From: Amorphoplanes digitatis
GTDB lineage: Bacteria > Actinomycetota > Actinomycetes > Mycobacteriales > Micromonosporaceae
DNA: 64,000 nt
Direction: 5' to 3'
Assembly (NCBI RefSeq): GCF_014205335.1
Contig: NZ_JACHNH010000001.1
Coordinates: 1,240,001-1,304,000, forward strand
Shown: in pieces, positions 34,283-42,632 of the stretch
Numbering within the stretch: position 1 is the first letter of the stretch
How the letters are laid out: every line of letters begins with the position of its first letter
Notes under the pieces: generated by a model
Told to the model about the DNA's origin: nothing
What the model saw: only the letters and a program-made list of their open reading frames with translations
Databases searched by the model: none
Translations under genes and position numbers: made by a program

Positions 34283-35190
34283 TGAGACACGGTCGGTGGC
34301 GGTTCCTGGCCGGCGCGCTGATACCCGCGCTGGCGCTGCACGTCGTGCTCGTGCTGTCGCCGTACGCGCAGGCCTTCTATCTGTCGCTGACCGACTGGAC
34401 CGGCGTGGCCGGCGAGGCGCACTTCGTCGGGGCGGGCAACTACGCCCGCCTCGGCGGCGACTCGCTCTTCCTCGACGCGGTCCGCAACAACGCCGTCATG
34501 CTGGTCGTGGTCCCGCTGGTGACGATCGGGATCGGGCTCTTCCTGGCCAGCATGATGCACCTCGGCGGCCGCGGCGGACGGCGGGGGATCGCCGGCTCCG
34601 GCGCGTACCAGATCGTCTATTTCTTTCCGCAGTTGCTGTCGCTCGTCGTCATCGCGGTGCTGTGGGGTTTCGTCTACAACCCGAACAACGGCCTGCTGAA
34701 CGGCGCCCTGCGCGCGGCCGGGCTGGGCGGGCTGGCGCGTAGCTGGCTGGCGTCGCCGTCGCTGGCGCTGCCCGCCGTGATGGCGGTGCTGATCTGGTCG
34801 TCGGTCGGCTTCTACGTGGTGCTGTTCAGCGCGGCGATCGACGGCATTCCCCGTGAACTGTTCGAGGCGGCGCTGATCGACGGCGCCGGTGGCTGGGCGA
34901 CGTTCCGGAAGGTCACCCTTCCGCTGGTACGCCAGAGCGTGCAGGTCGCGTTCGTCTACCTCGGCATCGCGGCGCTGGACGCCTTCGCGGTCGTCCAGGT
35001 GATGACCGTCGGTCCCGGCGGCCCCGACGGCGCGACCGAGGTGATCGGACTCTCCCTGTACCGCAACGCCTTCCAGTACGGGAAGTTCGGTTACGCCTCG
35101 GCCATGGGCGTCGCCCTCTTCTTCGCCACCCTGACCCTGGCCGTGCTCGCGCTGCGGCCGGGCCGCGAGGAGCGGGCGGTGCCGGCATGA
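34282..35190 (+). CDS. ngcF: Sugar ABC transporter permease (NgcF-like)
   Basis: Protein of 302 aa whose ATG overlaps the binding-protein stop (TGATG). Six predicted membrane helices; the cytoplasmic EAA loop is ELFEAALIDGAGGWATFRKVTLPLV (in two parts, about residues 193-217), which contacts the ATPase. Typical MalF/UgpA-group inner-membrane subunit. No ATPase gene is present, so a shared MsiK-type ATPase elsewhere in the genome is expected. Confidence 0.9.
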   Translation: MRHGRWRFLAGALIPALALHVVLVLSPYAQAFYLSLTDWTGVAGEAHFVGAGNYARLGGDSLFLDAVRNNAVMLVVVPLVTIGIGLFLASMMHLGGRGGRRGIAGSGAYQIVYFFPQLLSLVVIAVLWGFVYNPNNGLLNGALRAAGLGGLARSWLASPSLALPAVMAVLIWSSVGFYVVLFSAAIDGIPRELFEAALIDGAGGWATFRKVTLPLVRQSVQVAFVYLGIAALDAFAVVQVMTVGPGGPDGATEVIGLSLYRNAFQYGKFGYASAMGVALFFATLTLAVLALRPGREERAVPA

Positions 35191-36071
35191 CCTCTTTGCG
35201 TGAACGACCCGTGGTGGCCGCCCCGCCGGAGCCCGCCCGCGACCGACGGCGCCCCGGCTCGGTCGCCGGCGTGCACCTGGCGATGCTGGCCTGGGCCGTC
35301 GTCACCACGTTGCCGCTGATCTGGGCGGTGATCAGCTCCTTCAAGACCGACGACGAGATCCTGAACGAGCCCTGGTCGCTGCCCGCGTCGCCGCGGTTCT
35401 CCAACTGGACCCGGGCCTGGACCGAGGCGAACATCGGCCGCTACTTCCTCAACAGCGTCCTGGTGGTCGGCGGCGCCCTGCTGCTCACCATGCTGCTCGG
35501 CTCGCTCGTCGCCTACGCGCTGGCCCGGTACTCCTTCCGCGGCAACCGGCTCATCTACTACACGTTCGTCGCGGCCATGTTCTTCCCGGTCTTCCTCGCC
35601 CTGGTGCCGCTCTTCTTCGTCGTGCGGCAGCTCGGGCTGCTCGGCACCTACCAGGGGCTGATCCTGGTGTACGCGGCGTACGCCGTGCCCTTCACCGTCT
35701 TCTTCCTGCACGCGTTCTTCCGCTCGCTGCCCGGTGAGGTGGCGGAGGCGGCGTTCATCGACGGCTGCTCGCACGGCGCGGTCTTCTTCCGCGTGATGCT
35801 GCCGATGGCCCGGCCGGGCCTGGTCGCCGTCGGCATCTTCAATTTCCTCGGGCTCTGGAACCAGTACCTGCTTCCGCTGGTTCTCAATCCCGACCCGGAC
35901 CGGTACGTCCTGGCGCAGGGTCTGGCCGCCCTGTCGGTCAGCCAGGGGTATCGCAGTGACTGGAGCGGTCTGTTCGCCGGCCTGACCATCGCCATGCTGC
36001 CGGTGCTCATCGCCTATGTCGCGTTCCAACGGCACATCCGCGGCGGTATGACCGCCGGCGCGGTCAAGTAG
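35187..36071 (+). CDS. ngcG: Sugar ABC transporter permease (NgcG-like)
   Basis: Protein of 294 aa overlapping the previous permease by ATGA. MalG-type: six membrane helices, YFLNSVLVVGGALLL before helix 2, and the EAA loop GEVAEAAFIDGCSHGAVFFRV. With the preceding permease it forms the membrane channel of the amino-sugar importer. Last gene of the transport set; the GH16 enzyme starts 36 bases later and may be co-transcribed. Confidence 0.9.
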   Translation: MTSLRERPVVAAPPEPARDRRRPGSVAGVHLAMLAWAVVTTLPLIWAVISSFKTDDEILNEPWSLPASPRFSNWTRAWTEANIGRYFLNSVLVVGGALLLTMLLGSLVAYALARYSFRGNRLIYYTFVAAMFFPVFLALVPLFFVVRQLGLLGTYQGLILVYAAYAVPFTVFFLHAFFRSLPGEVAEAAFIDGCSHGAVFFRVMLPMARPGLVAVGIFNFLGLWNQYLLPLVLNPDPDRYVLAQGLAALSVSQGYRSDWSGLFAGLTIAMLPVLIAYVAFQRHIRGGMTAGAVK

Positions 36072-36107
36072 GTCCCCTTTCATCCCCCAATTCGGAGGAC
36101 CCTGCTC

Positions 36108-37298
36108 ATGTCCATCGACAAACGTAAATCCCTATGTTTCGCGGGGGCGGTCGCCCTCCTCGGCTCGCTGGCGGTCTTCAGCGGCGCGCCGAGCGCCTCG
36201 GCCGCCGACTGCGGCTACCTGTTCGACGACTTCTCCTACAACTCCTCCAGCGACGGGCTGCTGTCCTCGCACGGCTGGACGGCGCGCAGCTATCCGGGCG
36301 GTCCGGGCGTGCCCGGGGCGACCTGGTCGCCGAACAGCATCACGTTTCCCACCTCCGGCGGCCAGAAGGTCCTCCAGCTGACCGCCTCGACCGACGGCAC
36401 CGGCGCGGGCACCAACCACGCGGAGCTGTACAGCACCCAGAAGCGCTACTTCGAGGGCACGTACGCCAGCCGGGTCCACTTCACCGACACCCCGTCCGGC
36501 GGCAACGACGGCGACCACATCAACGAGACGTTCTTCACGATCAGCCCGCTCAACGGCGACCTCGACCCGACCTACAGCGAGCTGGACATCTCCGAGTACC
36601 TGCCCAACGGCGGGTGGGGCGAGACGGGCCCGATCAACTACCAGACCACCTGGTACACCTACCGCAACGATCCCTGGTACGCCGACAACGTGCACTCCGA
36701 GCAGCGCAGCAGCCTGGCCGGCTGGCACGACCTGGTGGCGACGGTGTCCGGCGGCCACGTCCGGTACTACATCGACGGCGTGCTGGTCGGCGACCACTCG
36801 GGCAAGTTCTATCCCCGGCAGACGATGACCATCAACTGGAACCTGTGGTTCATCGACACGGCGGCGCACACCGGCGGGCTGAGCACGTACGTGCAGCAGG
36901 TGGACTGGGTGCTGTTCGCGAAGAACCAGGCGCTCACCCCGGCACAGGTGACGTCGAAGGCGGCGGCGTACCGCACCGCGGGCAGCACGTTCGCGGACAC
37001 AGTCGACGCGACGGGCGGATGCACCACCCCGACGACCCCGCCAACGACGCCGCCCACGACCCCGCCCACGGCCCCGCCGACCTCTCCGCCGCCGGCCGGA
37101 AACTGTGCGACGGCGCCGGAGTGGTCATTCGCCACGGTCTACACGGGTGGGCAGACGGTCAAGCACGAGCGCAGCCGGTACGGCGACCCGAGCGGGCCGC
37201 CCTCGGGCGACGGCAAGCACCTGTGGCGGGCGCGGTACTGGACGCAGGGCTCCGAGCCCGGCTGGACACAGCAGTGGCAGGACCTCGGCCGCTGCTGA
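36108..37298 (+). CDS. Secreted GH16 glycoside hydrolase with CBM5/12-type module
   Basis: Protein of 396 aa with CGGAGGA before the ATG. Sec signal (cleavage near ASA-AD, residue 33); GH16 jelly-roll domain about 34-290 with the catalytic ExDxxE motif in SELDISEYLP; a Pro/Thr linker about 310-330; and a C-terminal module of about 60 residues with the WSFATVYTGGQTVKHE and LWRARYWTQG pattern of chitin-binding CBM5/12 domains. GH16 enzymes cut beta-1,3 or beta-1,4 glycans. The binding module and the importer upstream point to an amino-sugar polymer or fungal wall target. Confidence 0.88.
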   Translation: MSIDKRKSLCFAGAVALLGSLAVFSGAPSASAADCGYLFDDFSYNSSSDGLLSSHGWTARSYPGGPGVPGATWSPNSITFPTSGGQKVLQLTASTDGTGAGTNHAELYSTQKRYFEGTYASRVHFTDTPSGGNDGDHINETFFTISPLNGDLDPTYSELDISEYLPNGGWGETGPINYQTTWYTYRNDPWYADNVHSEQRSSLAGWHDLVATVSGGHVRYYIDGVLVGDHSGKFYPRQTMTINWNLWFIDTAAHTGGLSTYVQQVDWVLFAKNQALTPAQVTSKAAAYRTAGSTFADTVDATGGCTTPTTPPTTPPTTPPTAPPTSPPPAGNCATAPEWSFATVYTGGQTVKHERSRYGDPSGPPSGDGKHLWRARYWTQGSEPGWTQQWQDLGRC

Positions 37299-37306
37299 CC
37301 GCACGC

Positions 37307-37446
37307 CCTGAGTCGTTGCCTTGTCAGTCACGGCCTTGAGTTGGTGCCTTGTCAGTCACGGCCTTGAGTTGGTGCCTTGTCAGTCACGGCCCTGACCTGG
37401 CGCCCCGTCCCGCACGGCCCTGAGCCGGCGCCCCGTCCCCGGTGGT
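37307..37446. repeat. Five tandem 28-bp repeats
   Basis: Units begin at 37307, 37335, 37363, 37391 and 37419. Units 2 and 3 are identical; 1 differs in a few bases; 4 and 5 are diverged toward GC. Consensus starts CTTGAGTTGGTGCC and ends TCAGTCACGGC. It fills the whole gap between the GH16 gene and the convergent ligase gene. Not CRISPR: units abut without spacers. Confidence 0.9.
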
Positions 37447-37454
37447 GCCGGCTC
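37422..37454 (-). terminator. Hairpin at ligase 3' end inside last repeat
   Basis: GAGCCGGC / GCCGGCTC, 8 bp with a 17-base loop, touching the ligase stop codon. Probably serves convergent termination. Confidence 0.45.
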
Positions 37455-39141
37455 AGGGGCGGTCGTGGAACTCGCCGGGTGGTGCGGCGTCCGGCGACGC
37501 GTGTTTGGCGCGTTCCGCCTCGCGTAGCTGCACCCGGCGGATCTTTCCCGAGATGGTCTTCGGCAGGTCCGCGAACTCGAGGCGCCGCACCCGCTGGTGC
37601 GGCGACAGGTGCGCCCGGCAGTGCGCGAAGATCGACCGGGCGGTCTCCTCGTCGGCGGCCCAGCCCGCGGCGAGCACGACGTACGCCTTCGGCACGTGCA
37701 GCCGCAGCGCGTCCGGCGAGGGCACGACCGCCGCCTCCACCACCGCCTCGTGCTCGATCAGCACGCTCTCCAGCTCGAACGGCGAGATCCGGTAGTCGGA
37801 GGCCTTGAACACGTCGTCGGTGCGCCCCACGTAGGTGATGTAGCCGTCCGCGTCGCGGGAGCCGATGTCGCCCGTGTGGTAGTAGCCGCCGGCCGTCGCC
37901 GCCGCGGTCAACTCGGCGTCGCCGTGGTACCCGACCATCAGGCCCAGCGGGCGGGGATCGAGCTCCAGGCAGATCTCGCCCTCGTCCGCGTGCCCGCCGG
38001 AGGCCGGGTCGATCAACGCCACCCGGTAGCCGGGCACCGGCCGGCCCATCGAGCCCGGTCGCACCGTCTGACCGGGGGTGTTGGCGATCTGGACCGTCGT
38101 CTCCGTCTGGCCGAAGCCATCGCGGATCGTGACGCCCCAGGCCTTCTGCACCTGCTCGATCACCTCGGGGTTCAGCGGCTCGCCCGCGCCGACGACCAGC
38201 CGCGGCGGGTTCGTGCACGCGGTCAGGTCGGACTGGATCAGCATGCGCCACACGGTCGGCGGCGCGCAGAAGCTCGTCACCCCGCAGCGCTGCATCGCGG
38301 CGAGCAGCCGGGGACCGTCGAACCGCGAATAGTTGTGGATGAACACGCACGCCTGGGCGTTCCACGGGGCGAAGACGTTGCTCCACGCGTGTTTCGCCCA
38401 GCCCGGCGACGAGATGTTCAGGTGCACGTCGCCGGGGCGCAGCCCGATCCAGTACATCGTGGACAGATGCCCGGCCGGGTACGACGCGTGGGTGTGCTCG
38501 ACCAGCTTCGGCCGCGCGGTGGTGCCGGACGTGAAGTAGAGCAGCAGCGTGTCGCCCGCGTCGGTGACCCCGTCGGGAGTGAAGTCCGCCGGCCCGGCGT
38601 ACGCGTCGGAGAGGGCGTGCCAGCCGTCGGCCGCCGGCCCGACCGCGATGCGGGTGACATCGTCGCCGATCCCGGCGAAGCGCTCCGCCGCCGAGGCAAG
38701 GGCGATGACGTGCCGGGCACCGCCGCGCGCCACCCGGTCGCGGGCGTCCGCCGGGCCGAGCAGCGGGGTCGCCGGGATGATGATCGCGCCGAGCTTCATC
38801 ACCGCGAGGATGGCGTCCCAGAGCTCGACCTGGTTGCCGAGCATCAGCACCACCCGGTCGCCGCGGCGCACCCCGCGGTCGCGCAGCCAGTTGGCGACCT
38901 GATCGGACCGGCGCGCCAGCTCCGCGAACGAGTAGCGCCGCTCCGAGTCGTCCTCCTCGACGATCCAGAGCGCCGGGCTGTCGTTGCCCTCGGCGATGAC
39001 GTCGAACCAGTCGAGGGCCCAGTTGAACGCGCCGAGCCGGGGCCAGGCGAAATCCGCGTACGCGCCGGCGTAGTCCTCCCGGTGCGCCAGCAGGAAGTCC
39101 CGGGCCTCGCGAAACGCCGCCGTACCCGCACTCGCCGCCAT
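37453..39141 (-). CDS. AMP-dependent acyl-CoA ligase
   Basis: Protein of 562 aa from ATG 39141. AMP-binding loop FTSGTTARPKLVEHTHASYP (about residue 200), second motif DGFGQTETTVQ, hinge region HTGDIGSRDADGYITYVGRTDDVFKASDYRI, and catalytic Lys in TISGKIRRVQLRE. The ending wording VFKASDYRISPFELES is that of medium-chain/benzoate-type acyl-CoA synthetases and of AcsM-like acetate ligases. Length and motifs are complete. Cytoplasmic; activates a carboxylic acid with ATP and CoA. It stands alone between a repeat array and a hydrolase gene on the same strand. Confidence 0.9.
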   Translation of the reverse strand: MAASAGTAAFREARDFLLAHREDYAGAYADFAWPRLGAFNWALDWFDVIAEGNDSPALWIVEEDDSERRYSFAELARRSDQVANWLRDRGVRRGDRVVLMLGNQVELWDAILAVMKLGAIIIPATPLLGPADARDRVARGGARHVIALASAAERFAGIGDDVTRIAVGPAADGWHALSDAYAGPADFTPDGVTDAGDTLLLYFTSGTTARPKLVEHTHASYPAGHLSTMYWIGLRPGDVHLNISSPGWAKHAWSNVFAPWNAQACVFIHNYSRFDGPRLLAAMQRCGVTSFCAPPTVWRMLIQSDLTACTNPPRLVVGAGEPLNPEVIEQVQKAWGVTIRDGFGQTETTVQIANTPGQTVRPGSMGRPVPGYRVALIDPASGGHADEGEICLELDPRPLGLMVGYHGDAELTAAATAGGYYHTGDIGSRDADGYITYVGRTDDVFKASDYRISPFELESVLIEHEAVVEAAVVPSPDALRLHVPKAYVVLAAGWAADEETARSIFAHCRAHLSPHQRVRRLEFADLPKTISGKIRRVQLREAERAKHASPDAAPPGEFHDRP

Positions 39142-39221
39142 GTCTGCCTCCCGGTCGTCCGAATCAGCCTGCCCCTCCGCCGGGCGGTCCGCCACCCGGG
39201 CCGGGGTGGCGGACCGCGTGT

Positions 39222-40976
39222 TCACTCCGAACAGCTCCGGTCGGCGGCCGGCAGCACCCCGCTCGCCAGGTACGCGTCGACGGCCCGGTCCACGCAGGCC
39301 GCGCCCCGGAACAGGTACACGCCGTGCGTGCGGGCGCCGTCGAGCACGATCATCCGCGAGCCGGTCAGCGCCCGGTGCAGCGCCCGCGCGCCCGGCAGCT
39401 GGGAGTTGACGTCCTTCTCCGCCTGGACGATCAGCGCGGGCACCGCGTTGCCGATCCGCACCGCCGGCTCCTTCGGCGTGTTCGGCCACGCGGCGCACGG
39501 CGTGATCGTGCGGGCCAGCGGCTCGAAGAGCGGCGAGGCCGCCCGGTGCGCGCGGATGTCCCGCCAGTACACCCGCGGGTCGCGGGACACCTCCGCGTCG
39601 CCGCAGAGGACGGCGGTCTGCGCGCTGTGCTGCGCCGAGCCGACGCCGCCGACCAGGCCCTCCAGCGTCCGCGCCATCTCCTCCGTCGGCTCGGCCGGTC
39701 GGCCTTCCGCGGCCCGGGCCAGCGCGGCGACGACCCGCGCCAACTCGTCGTCGCCCGAGTCGTCGGTCAGCGGCGTGACGATGAGCCCGGGCACGAGGGT
39801 GTCGTCCACCGAGTACGTGCCGACCCGCAGCGGGCGGCGCGCCGCGGCGGCGTAGACGCCCCGCACGACGCCGAGCACGGCGTCGGCGTTCGCGCCGAGG
39901 TGGTACTCGGCGTCGCGGGCGGCGGCCCAGGCCGCCCAGTCCCGGAGCCCGGCCTCGCGCCCGGCGGCGGTGTCGCGCAGGGCGAGGGTGCCGGGCAGCG
40001 CCGGATCGATGGCGCTGTCCAGCACGATCCGGTCGGCCCGGTCCGGGAAGAGCTGCGCGTACGCGGCGCCGAGCAGCGAGCCCTGCGAGTAGCCGAGGTA
40101 CGAGAGCCTCGGCTCGCCGAGCGCGGCGCGCACGACGTCCATGTCGCGGGCGATGTTCGCCGTCGAGGCGTACGGCAGCAAGGCCGCCTCGGTACGGCCG
40201 CAGCGCGCGGCGAGGTCGCGGGTGAGCGCCACCATCGCGTCGAAGCCGGCCCGGTCGGCGCCGGCGGAGCGCGGCAGCCAGCGCGCGGGCCAGCCGCAGT
40301 CGATCGGGCTGCTGCGCCCGGCGAAGCGCGGGTCCATGCCGATCAGGTCGAACCGTTCGCCGGTCTCACCCATCGCGGCGCGGGCCAACGGGACGGCGTC
40401 CAGCACCGGACTGGCCGGACCACCCAGGTTGATGACCATTGAGCCGATCCGGTGCGCGGTGTCCGCGCCCCGGCTGCGTGCGATGGCGACGCTGATGCTC
40501 CGGCCACGCGGCCGCGAGTGGTCGAGCGGGACGGCGACGTCGCCGCACTCAACGCCGGCCCGGTCAAGGGCCGCCCCCGCTGCGTCTCCGGGCCCGAGCG
40601 CACAGAAATGCCAGGCGATCCGTCCCGCGACCGCGGTCCCTGCGGCGGTCGTGCCTGCGGCGGTCGTGCCTGCGGCGGTGGTCCCTGCGGCGGTCGTGCC
40701 TGCAACGGTCGTGCCTGCGGCGGTGGTCCCTGCGGCGGTCGTGCCTGCGGCGGTCGTGCCTGCAACGGTCGTGCCTGCGACCGTGGTGCCTGCGACGGTG
40801 GTCCCAGCGATGGTCGTGCCTGCGACCGTGGTGCCTGTGGCCGTGGTCCCTGCGGCTGTGGTTCTTGCGACCGTGGTTCTTGTGGTCGTCGGTACTGCGG
40901 TCGCGGGTGTGGCGGGGGTGGTGATGATGCAGAGGGTTGCCGCGAGCGGGATCGCGGACCAGTGGACGGGTTTCAT
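39222..40976 (-). CDS. Secreted alpha/beta hydrolase, tripeptidyl-aminopeptidase type, with AGTT repeats
   Basis: Protein of 584 aa with GGAGG before the ATG at 40976. Signal peptide (cleavage near ATA-VP, residue 28), then about 85 residues made of roughly 16 AGTTV/AGTTA pentapeptides, then a hydrolase of the TAP family. Nucleophile Ser is in YLGYSQGSLLGA, the acid Asp near VQAEKDVNSQ, and His in ARTHGVYLF; two-part C-terminal cap ends DRSC. IGMDPRFAGRSSPIDC corresponds to the usual DxRGxGxS region but is altered. Such enzymes release tripeptides outside the cell. The repeat may be a glycosylated spacer. Confidence 0.87.
   Translation of the reverse strand: MKPVHWSAIPLAATLCIITTPATPATAVPTTTRTTVARTTAAGTTATGTTVAGTTIAGTTVAGTTVAGTTVAGTTAAGTTAAGTTAAGTTVAGTTAAGTTAAGTTAAGTTAAGTAVAGRIAWHFCALGPGDAAGAALDRAGVECGDVAVPLDHSRPRGRSISVAIARSRGADTAHRIGSMVINLGGPASPVLDAVPLARAAMGETGERFDLIGMDPRFAGRSSPIDCGWPARWLPRSAGADRAGFDAMVALTRDLAARCGRTEAALLPYASTANIARDMDVVRAALGEPRLSYLGYSQGSLLGAAYAQLFPDRADRIVLDSAIDPALPGTLALRDTAAGREAGLRDWAAWAAARDAEYHLGANADAVLGVVRGVYAAAARRPLRVGTYSVDDTLVPGLIVTPLTDDSGDDELARVVAALARAAEGRPAEPTEEMARTLEGLVGGVGSAQHSAQTAVLCGDAEVSRDPRVYWRDIRAHRAASPLFEPLARTITPCAAWPNTPKEPAVRIGNAVPALIVQAEKDVNSQLPGARALHRALTGSRMIVLDGARTHGVYLFRGAACVDRAVDAYLASGVLPAADRSCSE
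40636..40890 (-). repeat. 15-bp minisatellite encoding AGTTV/AGTTA
   Basis: About 17 in-frame 15-bp units, plus-strand consensus GCGGTCGTGCCTGCG with small changes. Several neighbouring units are identical, so the array probably expands and contracts by slippage without frameshift. Confidence 0.88.
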
Positions 40977-40990
40977 GGGTGGGCCTCCGA

Positions 40991-41743
40991 TCAGGCGTCG
41001 CGGCGGCGCAGGCACCAGGCGCCGGCGCACATCGCGATCGCGATGTAGAGCGAGAAGACGGCCGCGCCCGCCCACGGCGGGAGCAGCGCCGAGTCCGGGC
41101 GGACCGTCGTGACGGCCAGGCCCGCCGGCGACGGCAGCCAGCCGTAGACGTCGTCGGCCAGGCCGGTCGGCAGGAGGCCGGTCAGCATCTGCGGTCCGAG
41201 CAGGACGCCGAACACCGCCGCGATGCCGCCGGCCGTGTGCCGCACCACGGTGCCGAGGCCGAGGCCGAGCAGCGCGACGAGCGCCAGGTAGCCGGCGCCG
41301 CCGACGACCGCGCGCGCCACGCCCGGCTCGGTGAGCGAGGTGTCGAGGTGCTCCGCGGCCAGCACCGACTGGCCGGCTAGGAAGGCGGCGAGGACGGCGG
41401 GCAGGCTCACCGCGAACGTCACGCACCCGAGCACCGCCGCCTTGCCCCAGAGCACCGGGGTGCGCCGCGGCACGGCCGCGAGGGTGGTGCGGATCAGGCC
41501 GTTCGCGTATTCGTTGGTGACGACCAGGACGCCGAGCACGCCCACCGCGAGATGTGCCGCCTGCACCCCGGCCAGGCTGACCGCGACGGCGTCGAAGGTG
41601 GACCCCGCGGCCGGCGGGTGACTCGCCCGCGCCGTCGAGTAGAGGATGCCGAAGCCGACGATCAGGCACACGGCGCTGAGCAGCGACCAGGCGGTGGAGG
41701 CGACGGAGCGCAGCTTGGTCAGCTCGGCAAGCACGACGGTCAT
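40991..41743 (-). CDS. ABC-2 type transporter permease
   Basis: Protein of 250 aa with six hydrophobic segments (about 16-36, 60-80, 100-125, 145-165, 170-190, 225-243). The N-terminus VLAELTKLRSVASTAWSLL is typical of ABC-2 permeases of actinobacteria. GTG/ATG overlap with the ATPase gene upstream (4 bases). Probably exports an antibiotic, lipid or peptide, or confers resistance; substrate unknown. Confidence 0.87.
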   Translation of the reverse strand: MTVVLAELTKLRSVASTAWSLLSAVCLIVGFGILYSTARASHPPAAGSTFDAVAVSLAGVQAAHLAVGVLGVLVVTNEYANGLIRTTLAAVPRRTPVLWGKAAVLGCVTFAVSLPAVLAAFLAGQSVLAAEHLDTSLTEPGVARAVVGGAGYLALVALLGLGLGTVVRHTAGGIAAVFGVLLGPQMLTGLLPTGLADDVYGWLPSPAGLAVTTVRPDSALLPPWAGAAVFSLYIAIAMCAGAWCLRRRDA

Positions 41744-42483
41744 CGGTCGTCACCCCTCGTGGTGGCCGTGCGGAACTCGGCCGCCCCGGCGGTGAGCTCG
41801 AGGAAGGCCTCCTCGAGCGAGCCGTGCCCGGAGTCCGCGACCAGCCGGTCCAGGCTCGTGTCCGCGATCAGCCGGCCCCGGCCGATGACGACGACGTGGT
41901 CGGCGGTCAGCGCCATCTCGGTCATGAGGTGTGACGAGACGAAGACCGTGCGGCCCTCGGCGGCGAGGTCGCGCAGCAGGCCGCGGACCCAGCGGATGCC
42001 CTCAGTGTCCAGGCCGTTGAGCGGCTCGTCGAGGATCAGCGTGCGCGGGTCGCCGAGCAGCGCGGTGGCGATGCCGAGCCGCTGCTGCATGCCGAGCGAG
42101 AACCGTCCGGCCCGCCGGTTCGCGACCCCGTCCAGGCCGACCGCGTCGATGACCTCGCGCACCCGCGAGCGTGGGATGCCGTTGGACTGTGCGAGCGCGA
42201 GCAGGTGGTGATAGGCGCTGCGGCCCGGGTGCACGGCCCGGGCCTCCAGCAGCGCACCGACCTCGCGCAGCGGCGTGCGGTGTGCGGCGTAGGGCTTGCC
42301 GTTCACGCTCACCGAGCCGCGGGTCGGTGCGTCCAGCCCCAGGATCATCCGCATCGTGGTGGACTTGCCGGCGCCGTTCGGGCCGAGGAAGCCGGTCACC
42401 ACTCCCGGCCGTACCGTGAAGGTCAGGTCTTGGACGGCGTGGCTGTCGCCGTATCTCTTGGTCAGGCCCTTTGCCTCGATCAT
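41740..42483 (-). CDS. ABC transporter ATP-binding protein
   Basis: Protein of 247 aa. Walker A GPNGAGKSTT (about residue 36), Q loop, signature FSLGMQQRLG, Walker B LILDEPLNGLD and H-loop FVSSHLM. Closest in wording to DrrA/BcrA-type export ATPases. Pairs with the ABC-2 permease that overlaps it. Divergent from the histidine kinase at 42633, so a two-component/ABC-exporter set (as in cell-envelope stress systems) is plausible. Confidence 0.93.
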   Translation of the reverse strand: MIEAKGLTKRYGDSHAVQDLTFTVRPGVVTGFLGPNGAGKSTTMRMILGLDAPTRGSVSVNGKPYAAHRTPLREVGALLEARAVHPGRSAYHHLLALAQSNGIPRSRVREVIDAVGLDGVANRRAGRFSLGMQQRLGIATALLGDPRTLILDEPLNGLDTEGIRWVRGLLRDLAAEGRTVFVSSHLMTEMALTADHVVVIGRGRLIADTSLDRLVADSGHGSLEEAFLELTAGAAEFRTATTRGDDR

Positions 42484-42632
42484 GTGTCCCCCTCGGTGGT
42501 CGCCTCCCAGGCTTCCGGCCGGGAGGCGTCCGGTCAGTGGGGTGTGCGCGCCGCCGAGGGTGTGGATTTCCCCACCCCGAGCCAGGGGATTTCCGGATGG
42601 TCAGGCACCGCCCGCCTGCCTACGGTCGACCC

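Noticed and set aside
37307..37446. CRISPR array
   Set aside because: The 28-bp units are contiguous without spacers and no cas genes are present.
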